Shown here: positions 8,732 to 17,756 of the stretch, piece by piece
Numbering within the stretch: the stretch's first letter is position 1
Layout: every line of letters begins with the position of its first letter
Source: Roseburia sp.
GTDB taxonomy: Bacteria; Bacillota; Clostridia; Lachnospirales; Lachnospiraceae
Length of the DNA: 50,916 nucleotides
Direction: 5' to 3'
Assembly (NCBI GenBank): GCA_023664725.1
Contig: JAMPFA010000009.1
Coordinates: 1-50,916, forward strand
The notes under the pieces: generated by a model
The model's database searches: none
The model's input: only the letters and a program-made list of their open reading frames with translations
Told to the model about the DNA's origin: nothing
Program-made: the position numbers and the translations under genes

Positions 8732-8762
8732 GTCAAAACCGTTGTAAGCAACGGATTTTGAC
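8732..8762. repeat. Long palindrome between spoIID and spoIIQ
   Basis: GTCAAAACCGTTG (8732-8744) and CAACGGATTTTGAC (8749-8762) form a near-perfect stem with a 4-base loop. No T run follows, so it is not a classical terminator on the plus strand. About 20 bases further is a second perfect 12-base palindrome, TGTCTGCAGACA. The 171-base gap between the two sporulation genes holds these and little else that I can identify. Confidence 0.6.
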
Positions 8763-8847
8763 CCTCGCAGCAGTTGTCAAATGTCTGCAGACAGTCACTT
8801 GGCTCGTTGCCTGCGGGAATAAATATTGAGTATGGATGGTGAATCAT

Positions 8848-9672
8848 ATGAGACGAGGTATGAGAGATTTCTTTAGAAGAAAACAATACACAATCGCCGC
8901 TGTCTGCGTAGCGGCAGCACTTTTGGGAGCCGCCGGAATTTATGCTTTAGCCGGAAGGGAAAAAACACCTGAAGAGCCAAATCAGCAGGTGGCACAGGCT
9001 GATACAGAGGAGAAGAAGACAGAAACTGCAAAGAGCAATGAAAAGGATACAGAGGAAGAGACAAAAAGCGCTTCCGCCGTGATCAAGCCTGCGAGAAACA
9101 ACCAGCAGGAAAAGTTTGACTGGGAAGAAAAAGAGGAAAGTCTTCCTGAAATCGCAAAAAAAGATACAGAGGAAGAACCGGAAGAAGTAATGGAAGAATC
9201 TGAGGAAACAGTAGAAACATCCGCAAGTGTAAACAGTTCAAGAGAACTGCATTTTAATGCAGACGTGGGTTTAAGCTGGCCGGTGTCAGGAGCAGTGATC
9301 TTGAATTACAGCATGGACAAGACAGTATACTTTTCTACTCTTGATCAGTATAAATATAATCCGGCAGTTATCATTGCAGGGAATGTAAACGAGAAAGTCC
9401 AGGCAGCGGCAGACGGCACCATTACCGATATCAGCACCAATGAGGTGACGGGATGTACTGTGACCATGGACTTAGGGGATGGCTATACTGCGGTGTATGG
9501 ACAGTTAAAGGAGGTGCCCTACAATGCAGGGGCATTTGTGGAGGCCGGAAATACCATTGGTTTTGTAAATGAACCCACAAAATATTATTCTTTGGAAGGC
9601 AGCAATCTCTATTTTGAACTTTTAAAAGACGGTACTCCTATCGATCCGGTAGAATATTTTTCTGCTGAGTAA
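8848..9672 (+). CDS. spoIIQ: SpoIIQ-like forespore protein with degenerate LytM domain
   Basis: In the family, SpoIIQ sits in the forespore membrane and binds SpoIIIAH across the intermembrane space to build the engulfment/feeding-tube complex. The 274-residue protein has one N-terminal membrane segment (about residues 15-34), a long acidic linker, and a C-terminal LytM/M23 fold starting at LSWPVSGAVILNY. The zinc ligands of active M23 peptidases are missing: no HxxxD near QYKYNPAVI, and NLYFEL in place of HLHFE. It is therefore probably a structural, non-catalytic member. The start at 8848 has GGATGG about 7 bases upstream; 8836 and 8860 are alternatives. Confidence 0.85.
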   Translation: MRRGMRDFFRRKQYTIAAVCVAAALLGAAGIYALAGREKTPEEPNQQVAQADTEEKKTETAKSNEKDTEEETKSASAVIKPARNNQQEKFDWEEKEESLPEIAKKDTEEEPEEVMEESEETVETSASVNSSRELHFNADVGLSWPVSGAVILNYSMDKTVYFSTLDQYKYNPAVIIAGNVNEKVQAAADGTITDISTNEVTGCTVTMDLGDGYTAVYGQLKEVPYNAGAFVEAGNTIGFVNEPTKYYSLEGSNLYFELLKDGTPIDPVEYFSAE

Positions 9673-9762
9673 GCTTTTCAAGAAAAAGAAATGAGTTTTC
9701 CCTTGCTTTTTTCCAGATTAGCACGTATAATGACAAAGGAAGACAAAAGGATTAAAGTCAGA

Positions 9763-9800
9763 AGACGTTCCGTGTTCCAGAAGACACAGAACGTCTTTTT
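9763..9800 (+). terminator. Rho-independent terminator of spoIIQ
   Basis: AGACGTTC and GAACGTCT arms, extended by GTGT/ACAC across one mismatch, form a long hairpin followed by five T (9796-9800). Confidence 0.85.
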
Positions 9801-9816
9801 CTGTGCAGAGGTGTGT

Positions 9817-10089
9817 ATGAAAAATTACACTTACATAGTAGAGTGCAGCGATGGAACCTATTATACAGGCTGGACAAACCATATAGAGAAGCGGCTTTTA
9901 AGCCACAATGCGGGAAAAGGAGGAAAATATACCAGAGTGCGCAGGCCGGTAAAGCTGGTGTATTTGGAAGAGTGGGACACGAAGCATGAGGCAATGAGCC
10001 GGGAGGCAAAGATTAAGCAGTTGACCCGGAAGGAAAAGGAACAGTTGATATTAACTTATAAAAAGGAAGAAAAGAATGGAAACAGTTAG
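9817..10089 (+). CDS. GIY-YIG nuclease superfamily protein (YhbQ/UPF0213 type)
   Basis: A 90-residue single-domain protein. The GIY-YIG signature is seen as YTYIVECSDGTYYTGWT at the N-terminus, with the conserved HNAGKGGKYTR segment and REAKIKQLTRKEKEQLI near the C-terminus, matching small stand-alone UPF0213 proteins. These are putative nucleases with a modest, partly defined role in DNA repair. The start at 9817 is chosen because the domain begins there and AGAGG lies upstream, just after the spoIIQ terminator. The 3' end overlaps the next gene by 14 bases, so the two are probably co-translated. Confidence 0.88.
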   Translation: MKNYTYIVECSDGTYYTGWTNHIEKRLLSHNAGKGGKYTRVRRPVKLVYLEEWDTKHEAMSREAKIKQLTRKEKEQLILTYKKEEKNGNS

Positions 10090-11668
10090 ATTTGATGAAC
10101 TAAATATATTGCCCCAGATTTTAAGGGGAATCAAGGATATGGGATTTGAGGAGGCTACGCCTATCCAGGCTCAGGCCATTCCTGTGGTAATGAGCGGGCG
10201 GGATGTGATCGGCCAGGCGCAGACGGGAACCGGAAAGACAGCGGCTTTTGGCATACCCATGCTGCAGAAGGTGGACGCTTCCCTGAAAAAGACTCAGGTG
10301 ATCGTGCTCTCCCCCACCAGGGAGCTGGCAATCCAGGTGGCGGAGGAGCTGCATAATCTCTGCAAGTATCTCCACGGAATAAAAATTCTCCCTGTTTACG
10401 GGGGACAGGATATCAGCAAACAGATCCGCTCTCTAAAGGGCGGTGTGCAGATTATCGTGGGGACGCCGGGACGGGTGATGGATCACCTCCGCAGGAAGAC
10501 CATACGCTGTGACCATGTCCACACTATCGTGTTGGACGAGGCGGACGAAATGTTAAATATGGGATTTCGGGAGGATATCGAGACGGTACTTGAGTATATT
10601 CCCGAAGAGCGGCAGACAGTGCTTTTTTCTGCCACCATGCCAAAACCCATTCTGGATATCACAAAAAAATACCAGACGGACGCAGTGACCATCAAGGTAG
10701 TAAAAAAGGAGCTGACAGTCTCCAATATCGAGCAATATTATTATGACGTGAAGCGAAAAGACAAGGTGGATGTGCTTACCAGGCTTTTGGATTACCACAA
10801 TCCCAAAGTTTCCATCGTATTTTGTAACACCAAAAAACAGGTGGATGAGCTTTCCAGAGAGCTTTCTGCCAGAGGTTATTTTGCGGAAGGACTCCACGGG
10901 GACATGAAGCAGGTGCAGCGTGACCGGGTTATGGCAAATTTCCGTAAGGGGAAAACCGATATTTTGATCGCCACAGACGTAGCGGCAAGGGGAATCGATG
11001 TGGATGACGTGGAGGCAGTATTTAATTATGATATCCCACAGGATGACGAGTACTATGTGCACCGCATCGGCCGTACCGGGCGGGCCGGGCGGACAGGAAA
11101 AGCCTTTAGCTTTGTAAAGGGAAAAGAAGTTTACAAATTAAAGGATATCATGCGCTACTGCAAGACAAAGATTTACGCACAGCCAATCCCCTCCTCTGAG
11201 GATGTGGCACAGATCAAGGCGGAGAAGGTTATGGATACCATCGCTGCCATTATAGAGGAAGAAGATTTGCGGGATATGATAAATCTCATCGAAAACGAGG
11301 TCAATGACTCGGATTTCACAGCTATGGACATTGCAGCAGCCTTCTTAAAACAGGCTATCGGCGGCGTTGAGCTGACCAATGACAGAGATGAGTGGGGAGA
11401 AGATTTTGGAGACACCGGGGCAGAGGCAGGCATGGTCAGGCTCTTTATAAACATCGGTAAAAAACAGAAAGTAAAGCCGGGAGATATTTTAGGAGCTATC
11501 GCAGGAGAGTCCGGGATGCCCGGCAAACTGGTGGGAGCTATTGACATGTATGACAAGTATACATTTGTGGAAGTGCCAAAGGAGTACGGAAGGGAAGTGC
11601 TCTCCGCCATGCAGAATGCAAAGATTAAAGGAAAGTCCATAAATGTGGAGCCGGCAAATAATAAATAA
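10076..11668 (+). CDS. DEAD-box RNA helicase with DbpA-type RNA-binding tail
   Basis: An ATP-dependent RNA helicase of 530 residues. Motifs are present in order: Q motif (PIQAQAIP), Walker A AQTGTGKT, PTRELA, DEAD in LDEADEMLNMGF, SAT in FSATMP, then the helicase C domain with ATDVAARGID and HRIGRTGRAGRTG. A DbpA/CsdA-type RNA-binding domain occupies about residues 455-530 (MVRLFINIGKKQKVKPGDI). Such proteins assist ribosome assembly and cold-shock RNA remodelling. The precise name (CshA, DbpA or DeaD) cannot be fixed. The start overlaps the GIY-YIG gene, and a strong terminator follows. Confidence 0.95.
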   Translation: METVRFDELNILPQILRGIKDMGFEEATPIQAQAIPVVMSGRDVIGQAQTGTGKTAAFGIPMLQKVDASLKKTQVIVLSPTRELAIQVAEELHNLCKYLHGIKILPVYGGQDISKQIRSLKGGVQIIVGTPGRVMDHLRRKTIRCDHVHTIVLDEADEMLNMGFREDIETVLEYIPEERQTVLFSATMPKPILDITKKYQTDAVTIKVVKKELTVSNIEQYYYDVKRKDKVDVLTRLLDYHNPKVSIVFCNTKKQVDELSRELSARGYFAEGLHGDMKQVQRDRVMANFRKGKTDILIATDVAARGIDVDDVEAVFNYDIPQDDEYYVHRIGRTGRAGRTGKAFSFVKGKEVYKLKDIMRYCKTKIYAQPIPSSEDVAQIKAEKVMDTIAAIIEEEDLRDMINLIENEVNDSDFTAMDIAAAFLKQAIGGVELTNDRDEWGEDFGDTGAEAGMVRLFINIGKKQKVKPGDILGAIAGESGMPGKLVGAIDMYDKYTFVEVPKEYGREVLSAMQNAKIKGKSINVEPANNK

Positions 11669-11696
11669 TATATACATGGGTAAAGATATAAAAAAG

Positions 11697-11732
11697 CGGG
11701 TAATAGATGAGATGTCTGTTACCCGTTTTTTT
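11697..11732 (+). terminator. Rho-independent terminator of the helicase gene
   Basis: CGGGTAATAGA pairs with TCTGTTACCCG (one wobble) and is followed by seven T. Confidence 0.9.
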
Positions 11733-11779
11733 GCATATATCCGCAAAACAATTGTATGAAAATCATAGGAAATACTAGA

Positions 11780-11808
11780 TTGGCATTATTCATAAAACGT
11801 GATAAAAT
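11780..11808 (+). promoter_or_regulatory. Promoter of the EcsC-kinase operon
   Basis: TTGGCA (11780-11785) and TAAAAT (11803-11808) with a 17-base spacer, placed between the helicase terminator and the EcsC gene. Confidence 0.6.
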
Positions 11809-11833
11809 AGAGGAAAAAAGAGAGGCCATAGCA

Positions 11834-12625
11834 ATGAATCAAAAACAGATCGAAAAGGAATGGCAGAAAATGATAAAGGCGGAAACCGCCTATCTAAACC
11901 GCAGCCTGAAGAAAGAGAAGGGCTCCTGGCAGGATAAAATTGCAAAATACGTTCCGGACAAGTTTGAGAGTGCCTTGAAGGAAGGTTTTTACAAAGCCTT
12001 TCAGGTCATATTTGAAAAAGGGACCGGAGTGATCGAAAAGACATACAACAGGGAAAAGAAAGAGCAGAACTACAAGATCCAGGAATTTGCGGCAGAGCTG
12101 AAAAACAGTGGAAAGTCAGTAAAAGCCTTTCGGAAATCGGCGGTAAAGAGCCGGGCTGTCAATGGGGTGATTTCCGCAGCGGAAGGTGCAGGAATGGGTG
12201 TGTTTGGATTAGGGCTGCCGGACATTCCCCTCTTTTTGGGTCTGCTTTTAAAAAGTATCTATGAGATTGCGCTATCTTATGGTTTTTCCTATGACAGTGA
12301 AAAAGAACAGATTTTTATATTAAGGCTGATCGAGACGGCACTGCTGGAAAAAGAAGAGCTGACCGAGGGCAATCTGAAATTAAACCGGATTATAGATGGG
12401 AAAGAAAAGCTTCCTATGGACAGAGAAAGTCAGATGAGGCGCACCGCAAATGCCCTTGCAAACGAAGTGATGTATCTGAAATTTGTCCAGGGAATTCCCA
12501 TCGTGGGAATTTTAGGGGGGATATCGGATATGGTATATCACCAGAAATTGAGTGAATATGCAGAGCTGAAATATAAACGCCGCTTTTATGGAAAAATGCA
12601 AAAGAGGGAAGGTTTATCACAATGA
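11834..12625 (+). CDS. EcsC family protein
   Basis: A 263-residue protein related to EcsC, a family first named from the B. subtilis ecs operon and without a defined biochemical role. Visible marks are the central Gly-rich hydrophobic stretch [29 protein letters not shown], typical of the family, and a second hydrophobic [16 protein letters not shown] near the C-terminus. Both suggest membrane association. The flanks are Lys/Glu-rich helices. The start at 11834 is preceded by GAGAGG and a promoter at 11780-11808. It overlaps the sensor kinase that follows by 4 bases (ATGA), so the pair is translationally coupled. Confidence 0.82.
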   Translation: MNQKQIEKEWQKMIKAETAYLNRSLKKEKGSWQDKIAKYVPDKFESALKEGFYKAFQVIFEKGTGVIEKTYNREKKEQNYKIQEFAAELKNSGKSVKAFRKSAVKSRAVNGVISAAEGAGMGVFGLGLPDIPLFLGLLLKSIYEIALSYGFSYDSEKEQIFILRLIETALLEKEELTEGNLKLNRIIDGKEKLPMDRESQMRRTANALANEVMYLKFVQGIPIVGILGGISDMVYHQKLSEYAELKYKRRFYGKMQKREGLSQ

Positions 12626-14238
12626 AAAATCAATATTTTTATTCGGAAGGGTTATGTTATCTTGAGGGAGCTGAAATGATGGCGGATACGGCCCAGGAAG
12701 CTATCGATATGGCTCTGAGCAAAAATGGGGCAGTAGGAATTGCCGGGGGATATTACGATGAGGGGTTTTCACTGGAGTTTGTAAGCAATTTCATGTTGAT
12801 CACGCTGGGGTATTCCAGTGTGGAAGAGTTTACAGAGGCAACAGAGGGAAAATTTGCAAATCTGATTTATCCGGAGGACAAAGAGATATTTGAAGGGGAA
12901 GATTTTACGCAGGTTAAAAGCCCCAGAGAGTACCGGGTGGTAAAGAGAGATGGTATACCTATATGGGTGAGCGAAGTGAAAGAAGACAGTTTTGATGCCA
13001 GGGGAGAGAAAATATGGATTATTTCACTTCACAACATTGATGTGGAGCACAAGAGGGAGATTGGCCTGCGGGTTGCCGTGGGAGAAGCGGAAAAAGCCAA
13101 TGTTGCAAAAAGCGATTTTCTCTCCCGGATGAGCCATGATATCCGCACACCCATCAATGGAATTATGGGGATGTTGGAAATTATCAAGAAAAACAGGGAT
13201 GACAGCCAGCGGGTGGATGACTGTATCCAGAAAATCGGCGTCTCCGCCAATTATCTGCTCTCTCTGGTAAATGACGTACTGGATATAAACAAGCTGGAGA
13301 GCGGAAAAATTGAGCTCTCAGAGGAACCCTTCAATATTCTGGAATTATTGGATTCTTGTTTCCAGATCGAACAGGGGCAGGCTTCGAAGCATGATATCAC
13401 GTTAGAAATAGATCTGTCTGAAAAACCTGTCCATGAGTATCTGCTGGGAAGCCCGTTACATATCAGACATATTTTGCTGAACATCATCAGCAACTGCATC
13501 AAATACAATAAGCCTCACGGAAAGGTGTTTATCAAATTGAAAGAGATGTATGCGGCGGGAGAGAAAGCTTTATTCCGATTTGTAATCCGGGATACAGGAA
13601 TCGGGATGTCGGAGGAATACTTGGAGCACATATTCGAAGCTTTTACCCAGGAAAACGATTCTTCCAAAAAGGCTTGCCAGGGAACAGGGCTTGGCATGGC
13701 TATAGTCAGAAAACTGATTGATAAAATGCACGGGGAGATTATCATTGAGAGCGAGAAAAATGTGGGAAGTAAATTTACATTTTTGCTGCCATTCTCCATA
13801 GACCCCAACCCGCCGGAGCAGACAGATATTTCGGAAGAAAAAAGTGAGGCGGACATCTCCCAGATGAAAATTTTACTGGTGGAAGATAATGATCTGAATC
13901 TGGAAATTGCCCAGTTTATGCTGGAAGAAGACGGAGCCGTGATTACGGTGGCCCAAAACGGAAAGATTGCGCTTGATCTGTTTCGCAAAGCCAGTCCCGG
14001 GGAATTTGACCTGATCCTTATGGATGTTATGATGCCTGTGATGGACGGGCTGGAGGCTTCCAGAGCTATCCGGGAGCTTGATAGGCCGGATGCGCAGTCG
14101 ATTCCTATTATTGCAATGACGGCCAACGCTTTTGATGAGGATATAAAGCAGTGCAAAGACGCAGGGATGAATGACCATATCGCAAAGCCCCTGGACATGA
14201 AAAAAGCTAAGGCAACCATTTCAAAATACAGAAAATAG
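12622..14238 (+). CDS. Hybrid sensor histidine kinase with receiver domain
   Basis: A 538-residue cytoplasmic hybrid kinase with no obvious membrane segment. The N-terminal ~145 residues are PAS-like ([31 protein letters not shown]). Then comes HisKA with [15 protein letters not shown] (H172), HATPase_c with [19 protein letters not shown] and GTGLGMAIV, and a receiver domain with phospho-acceptor D468 in [13 protein letters not shown] and a conserved Lys in HIAKPLD. Such PAS-kinase-receiver proteins are abundant in Lachnospiraceae and their targets are mostly unknown. No output domain or dedicated regulator is adjacent. Coupling to EcsC is the only context clue. Confidence 0.93.
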   Translation: MKNQYFYSEGLCYLEGAEMMADTAQEAIDMALSKNGAVGIAGGYYDEGFSLEFVSNFMLITLGYSSVEEFTEATEGKFANLIYPEDKEIFEGEDFTQVKSPREYRVVKRDGIPIWVSEVKEDSFDARGEKIWIISLHNIDVEHKREIGLRVAVGEAEKANVAKSDFLSRMSHDIRTPINGIMGMLEIIKKNRDDSQRVDDCIQKIGVSANYLLSLVNDVLDINKLESGKIELSEEPFNILELLDSCFQIEQGQASKHDITLEIDLSEKPVHEYLLGSPLHIRHILLNIISNCIKYNKPHGKVFIKLKEMYAAGEKALFRFVIRDTGIGMSEEYLEHIFEAFTQENDSSKKACQGTGLGMAIVRKLIDKMHGEIIIESEKNVGSKFTFLLPFSIDPNPPEQTDISEEKSEADISQMKILLVEDNDLNLEIAQFMLEEDGAVITVAQNGKIALDLFRKASPGEFDLILMDVMMPVMDGLEASRAIRELDRPDAQSIPIIAMTANAFDEDIKQCKDAGMNDHIAKPLDMKKAKATISKYRK

Positions 14239-14266
14239 TTGACAATTCTCCTTTCCATGTTATACT
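14239..14266 (+). promoter_or_regulatory. Promoter of queT
   Basis: Consensus TTGACA (14239-14244) and TATACT (14261-14266) with a 16-base spacer, about 40 bases upstream of the riboswitch aptamer. Confidence 0.75.
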
Positions 14267-14308
14267 AAAAAAGTTGGAAATTCCCTATAGGGTTTTCCAG
14301 GGAATATC

Positions 14309-14350
14309 GGTGAGTTCGAGACCTTCCTCACCTAAAACAAAACTAAAGGA
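14309..14350 (+). promoter_or_regulatory. preQ1-I riboswitch
   Basis: P1 is a perfect 6-bp stem, GGTGAG (14309-14314) with CTCACC (14327-14332), closing a 12-base loop that begins TTC. It is followed by the A-rich tail TAAAACAAAACTAAAGGAG, which forms the H-type pseudoknot with the loop in preQ1-I aptamers. The ACTAAAGGAG end holds the ribosome binding site of queT, so ligand binding probably blocks translation. Confidence 0.88.
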
Positions 14351-14357
14351 GAATAAA

Positions 14358-14867
14358 ATGAGAGACAAGAAAGTACTATTTATCACCCAGGCGGCTATGA
14401 TCGCCGCAATTTACGTTGTGCTGACACTGCTTGCAAATGCGCTGGGACTTGCAAACTATGCAGTGCAGATCCGTTTTTCCGAGGCGCTAACCATTCTGCC
14501 ATTTTTTACATCGGCAGCCATACCGGGGCTTTGGGTGGGATGTGTTCTGGCAAATTTTCTAACAGGCTGTGCCCCTCTTGATATTTTGTTTGGCAGTCTT
14601 GCAACTTTGATTGGTGCCCTTGGAACCTATGCATTTCGCAGATGTAAATGGGCAGCGCCCCTGCCGCCGATTGCCGCAAACACCATTATTGTACCCTTTG
14701 TGCTTGCCTATGTATATCAGTTTCCGGGGTCAATTCCCTACTTTATGCTTACCGTGGGGGCGGGAGAAATCATATCCTGCGGAATTTTAGGAATGATTTT
14801 GCTTGTTGTATTAAATAAATACAAGAATGTGATTTTCAAACAGGAAAATGTTATGTTTACAAAATAA
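14358..14867 (+). CDS. queT: QueT family queuosine-precursor transporter
   Basis: A 169-residue integral membrane protein of the QueT/COG4708 family, the substrate-specificity component of an ECF-type importer for queuosine precursors such as preQ1. It has about five hydrophobic segments (for example QAAMIAAIYVVLTLLANAL), the conserved VQIRFSEALTILPFF motif, and FLTGCAPLDILFGSLATLIG. The start at 14358 is set by the AAGGAG ribosome binding site that forms the end of the preQ1-I riboswitch; a longer upstream reading would run through the aptamer. A terminator follows at 14890-14924. No energising ECF subunits are present in the window. Confidence 0.94.
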   Translation: MRDKKVLFITQAAMIAAIYVVLTLLANALGLANYAVQIRFSEALTILPFFTSAAIPGLWVGCVLANFLTGCAPLDILFGSLATLIGALGTYAFRRCKWAAPLPPIAANTIIVPFVLAYVYQFPGSIPYFMLTVGAGEIISCGILGMILLVVLNKYKNVIFKQENVMFTK

Positions 14868-14889
14868 ATATGTGTACCAAGGTCTACGA

Positions 14890-14924
14890 AAAGGCGGAAG
14901 GCATGATTCCTCCCGTCTTTTTTT
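14890..14924 (+). terminator. Rho-independent terminator of queT
   Basis: AAGGCGG pairs with CCGTCTT through an interrupted stem whose inner part also pairs (AGG/CCT). Seven T follow (14918-14924). Confidence 0.75.
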
Positions 14925-15057
14925 GTGCAGGAAATACAAAAAAGTGTGATATTTTTGTGCAGTTTTTTCGAAAAAGCTTGCAACACTTTCTGTGTTTTTT
15001 TAGACTGTATATATGTAAGAAAAATCAAATTTCTGCAGAATTTGAGGAGGTGAAGAG

Positions 15058-15576
15058 ATGGAAAAGGAACGGTTGCTGGTAAAGCGGGCAAAAAGAGGGG
15101 ATACAGAAGCCTTTGCCAGTCTGTACAAAGATGTATATCAGGATATGTACCGTTTTGCGCTCTATACCCTGGGAAACCAGGAGGATTCCAGAGATGCTGT
15201 CAGTGATGCGGTGTTAAGCGCCTTTTCTTCTATAAAGAACTTGAGAAAAGAGGAGGCATTCCGAAGTTGGATTTTTCGCATTCTTTTTGTGAAATGTAAG
15301 GAGAGGCGCAGAGAATATGTTAACAAAACCCTGGAGTTAGACGAGGAAGCAATGAATACGGCCTTTTTGGAGGGACCAGAGGAGCATACTCTGGTGCGGA
15401 GTGCATTTTTTGAATTGGAGCAGGAAGAGCGGCTGATCATAGGCATGCATTTATTCTGCGGATACACCAGCAGGGAAATTGCCGCATTGCTTGACATGAA
15501 CGAAAATACCGTGCGCTCCAAAGAGAGCCGTGCCTTGAAAAAAATGGCAGTGAAATTAAATGGCAAGGAGGATTGA
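15058..15576 (+). CDS. ECF-type RNA polymerase sigma factor
   Basis: A 172-residue sigma-70 family protein with region 2 (AFASLYKDVYQDMYRFALYTL, then DAVSDAVLSAFSSI) and a C-terminal region 4 helix-turn-helix (YTSREIAALLDMNENTVRSK). There is no region 3. The ribosome binding site AGGAGGTGAAGAG precedes the ATG. The next gene starts 4 bases after the stop and encodes a single-pass membrane protein with a short cytoplasmic N-terminus, the usual anti-sigma arrangement. The signal sensed is unknown. Confidence 0.93.
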   Translation: MEKERLLVKRAKRGDTEAFASLYKDVYQDMYRFALYTLGNQEDSRDAVSDAVLSAFSSIKNLRKEEAFRSWIFRILFVKCKERRREYVNKTLELDEEAMNTAFLEGPEEHTLVRSAFFELEQEERLIIGMHLFCGYTSREIAALLDMNENTVRSKESRALKKMAVKLNGKED

Positions 15577-15580
15577 TACC

Positions 15581-17746
15581 ATGTATGAAGAAGAATTGTT
15601 GGAAAAACTCAGAAAATCTTCGGAAGCGGTAAAAATTCCAGAAGAATTAATGCCGGAAGAGATAGAGAAAAAATTGGGAAGTACAAAAAAGAAACCCCAG
15701 AAGTGGATGGGTGTTATAGGAGCTTCTGCGGCGGCGCTGCTTTTAATGTGCAGTATCGGTGCGGTGTACAGGGCAAATTATATCGGAACGAAAAATATGG
15801 AAAGCGATAGGGCATCGGCAGGCATGGAGGAAGCCGAAGTAGAAGTCATGGAGGAAGCGCCAGAGGAAACGGTTGCCGTGGCAAAGTCTGAAACGCCCAA
15901 AAAGGATGCAGGAAATTTATACCAGGTGGCCAAAGATTATACTCAGGTGTATCAGGCATTGCAGCCTCCCGTTTATCCTGAAGAAGTTGAGGTAGTAGAG
16001 GAAAAGAGAGGGTTTTTGGAAAAAGTTACGGATCTGTTTGATTCAAAGGGAGCGGATTATGATGGATCGGCAGCATCCGGGGCAATGGAAGAAAGTGCAG
16101 TAGATGATGTAAATGATGCAGCGATGGATACGGGAGGTATAAATGAGTCTGTAGCTGTGGCTGTCAATGAGGACAGTTCAGACAGTGCTGCATCAAAGGG
16201 AAGTTCCAATTATTCCAAGACAAATCTCCAGACACAGGGGGTAGATGAGAGTGATATCGTAAAGACAGACGGCAGTTATATTTATACGGTTTCCGGCAGT
16301 GAGGTAGACATTACCGATATCCGGGAAAAAGAGATGAAGCTCATGGGAACAATTACAATTGGAGACAGTTCTGCAGATGTCCGTGTGGTGGAAATGTATG
16401 TGGACGGCGACCAGATTTATCTCATCGTGGAGAAAGAGGAAACCACCTTAGAGCAGGGGGAGATTAAGATGAGAGAGGCCGACCCGAAATACGGCGCAGG
16501 GAAAGAAAAAGACTCCTATCAGGTGGCTTACAAGGAAGTTACGGAGCTGCTGACCTATGATATCAGCGACCGGAAAAATCCCAAGCTGAAAGGGACAGTC
16601 ACCCAGGACGGTTACTACAAAACCTCCAGAAAAATCGGCAGTCTGGTGTACCTCTTTACAGAAGGCTATATGGAACAGACAAGAGTGGAAAATGAGCAGC
16701 TGATTTCCGACCAGGAAGCAAGGGGATTTATCCCTCTGGTAAACGGAAATATGGTAAGTGCAGACTGTATCTATCTGCCAGAGTATGGCGAAATGGGATG
16801 TGTGATTTCCTCTGTAGATACAAAAAAGCCTGACCAGATAGTGGATAATGTGCTGATCCTAAACAACCATGCCCAGATTTATGTGAGCCAGAATGGCATT
16901 TATCTCTACCATACTGACTATCAAAATGAAGTAAAGACAAGAATAGCTAAGTTTACCATGAAAAAAGGAGAGATTAACGCAGCAGGCGCTGCAGCGGTTA
17001 CAGGGGAAGTCTATGACACCTTTGCAGTGGCAGAGGAGAAAGGAAATCTCCGCATCCTGACTACGTCCTGGAGCAGCGGAGAGGATAGGAACAATCTCTA
17101 TCTTCTGGATGAAAACTTAAAGCTTACGGGAAAGCTGGAGGGCATGGCAAAAGGAGAGCAGATATATTCTGCCAGGTTTTTAGGGGATGTGGCATATTTT
17201 GTCACTTACCGCAACACAGATCCACTTTTCGCAGTAGATTTGTCAGATCCCAAAAATCCAAAGATTTTATCGGAAGTAAAACTCAGCGGATTTTCCGAGT
17301 ACCTTCATTTCTGGGGCGAAGATAAGCTGGTAGGGATCGGCTTTGAGACAGACGAGGACTCAGGCATACAGGAGGGCTTAAAGCTTGTCCTGTTTGATAT
17401 CAAAGACCCTGCCAACGTAAAGATCGTAAAAGAATTTGTCATTGAAAACGGAGATTACAGTCCCGCTTTATATCAGTACAAGACAGTGCTGGCAGACCCG
17501 GAAGAAAACCTGCTGGGATTTGCCATGAGTTCTTATCAGAACGGAGAGAAAAAGAGTTATCTGTTATTTACCGTAGAGAACGGGGAGTTTATAAATCTCC
17601 TTACTACCCCAATGGATGACACGGCATCCATAGAAGAGTTCCGGGGAATGTATGCTGGGGACAGATTCTATCTGGCAAGCCCTGAGAACATTACCTCCTT
17701 TGACAGAAAGCAGAATTATAGAAAAATACAAAAGTTGGAGTTGTAG
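15581..17746 (+). CDS. Membrane-anchored beta-propeller domain protein, probable anti-sigma factor
   Basis: A 721-residue protein. Residues 1-41 are charged and probably cytoplasmic, 42-63 form one membrane segment, ~64-210 are an acidic, low-complexity linker, and the remainder is a beta-propeller domain of the PF09826 type (NLQTQGVDESDIVKTDGSYIY is its hallmark, then repeated LLTYDISDRKNPKLKG-like blades). PF09826 proteins next to ECF sigma genes are common in Lachnospiraceae; an anti-sigma or sensor role is inferred from coupling and topology. The start at 15581 follows AAGGAGG by 7 bases. A hairpin follows the stop. Confidence 0.88.
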   Translation: MYEEELLEKLRKSSEAVKIPEELMPEEIEKKLGSTKKKPQKWMGVIGASAAALLLMCSIGAVYRANYIGTKNMESDRASAGMEEAEVEVMEEAPEETVAVAKSETPKKDAGNLYQVAKDYTQVYQALQPPVYPEEVEVVEEKRGFLEKVTDLFDSKGADYDGSAASGAMEESAVDDVNDAAMDTGGINESVAVAVNEDSSDSAASKGSSNYSKTNLQTQGVDESDIVKTDGSYIYTVSGSEVDITDIREKEMKLMGTITIGDSSADVRVVEMYVDGDQIYLIVEKEETTLEQGEIKMREADPKYGAGKEKDSYQVAYKEVTELLTYDISDRKNPKLKGTVTQDGYYKTSRKIGSLVYLFTEGYMEQTRVENEQLISDQEARGFIPLVNGNMVSADCIYLPEYGEMGCVISSVDTKKPDQIVDNVLILNNHAQIYVSQNGIYLYHTDYQNEVKTRIAKFTMKKGEINAAGAAAVTGEVYDTFAVAEEKGNLRILTTSWSSGEDRNNLYLLDENLKLTGKLEGMAKGEQIYSARFLGDVAYFVTYRNTDPLFAVDLSDPKNPKILSEVKLSGFSEYLHFWGEDKLVGIGFETDEDSGIQEGLKLVLFDIKDPANVKIVKEFVIENGDYSPALYQYKTVLADPEENLLGFAMSSYQNGEKKSYLLFTVENGEFINLLTTPMDDTASIEEFRGMYAGDRFYLASPENITSFDRKQNYRKIQKLEL

Positions 17747-17756
17747 GAAAAAATTA

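Noticed and set aside
14274..14357. A longer N-terminus for queT running through the leader
   Set aside because: The stretch is a preQ1-I aptamer with its ribosome binding site just before 14358, and the extra residues show no family similarity.
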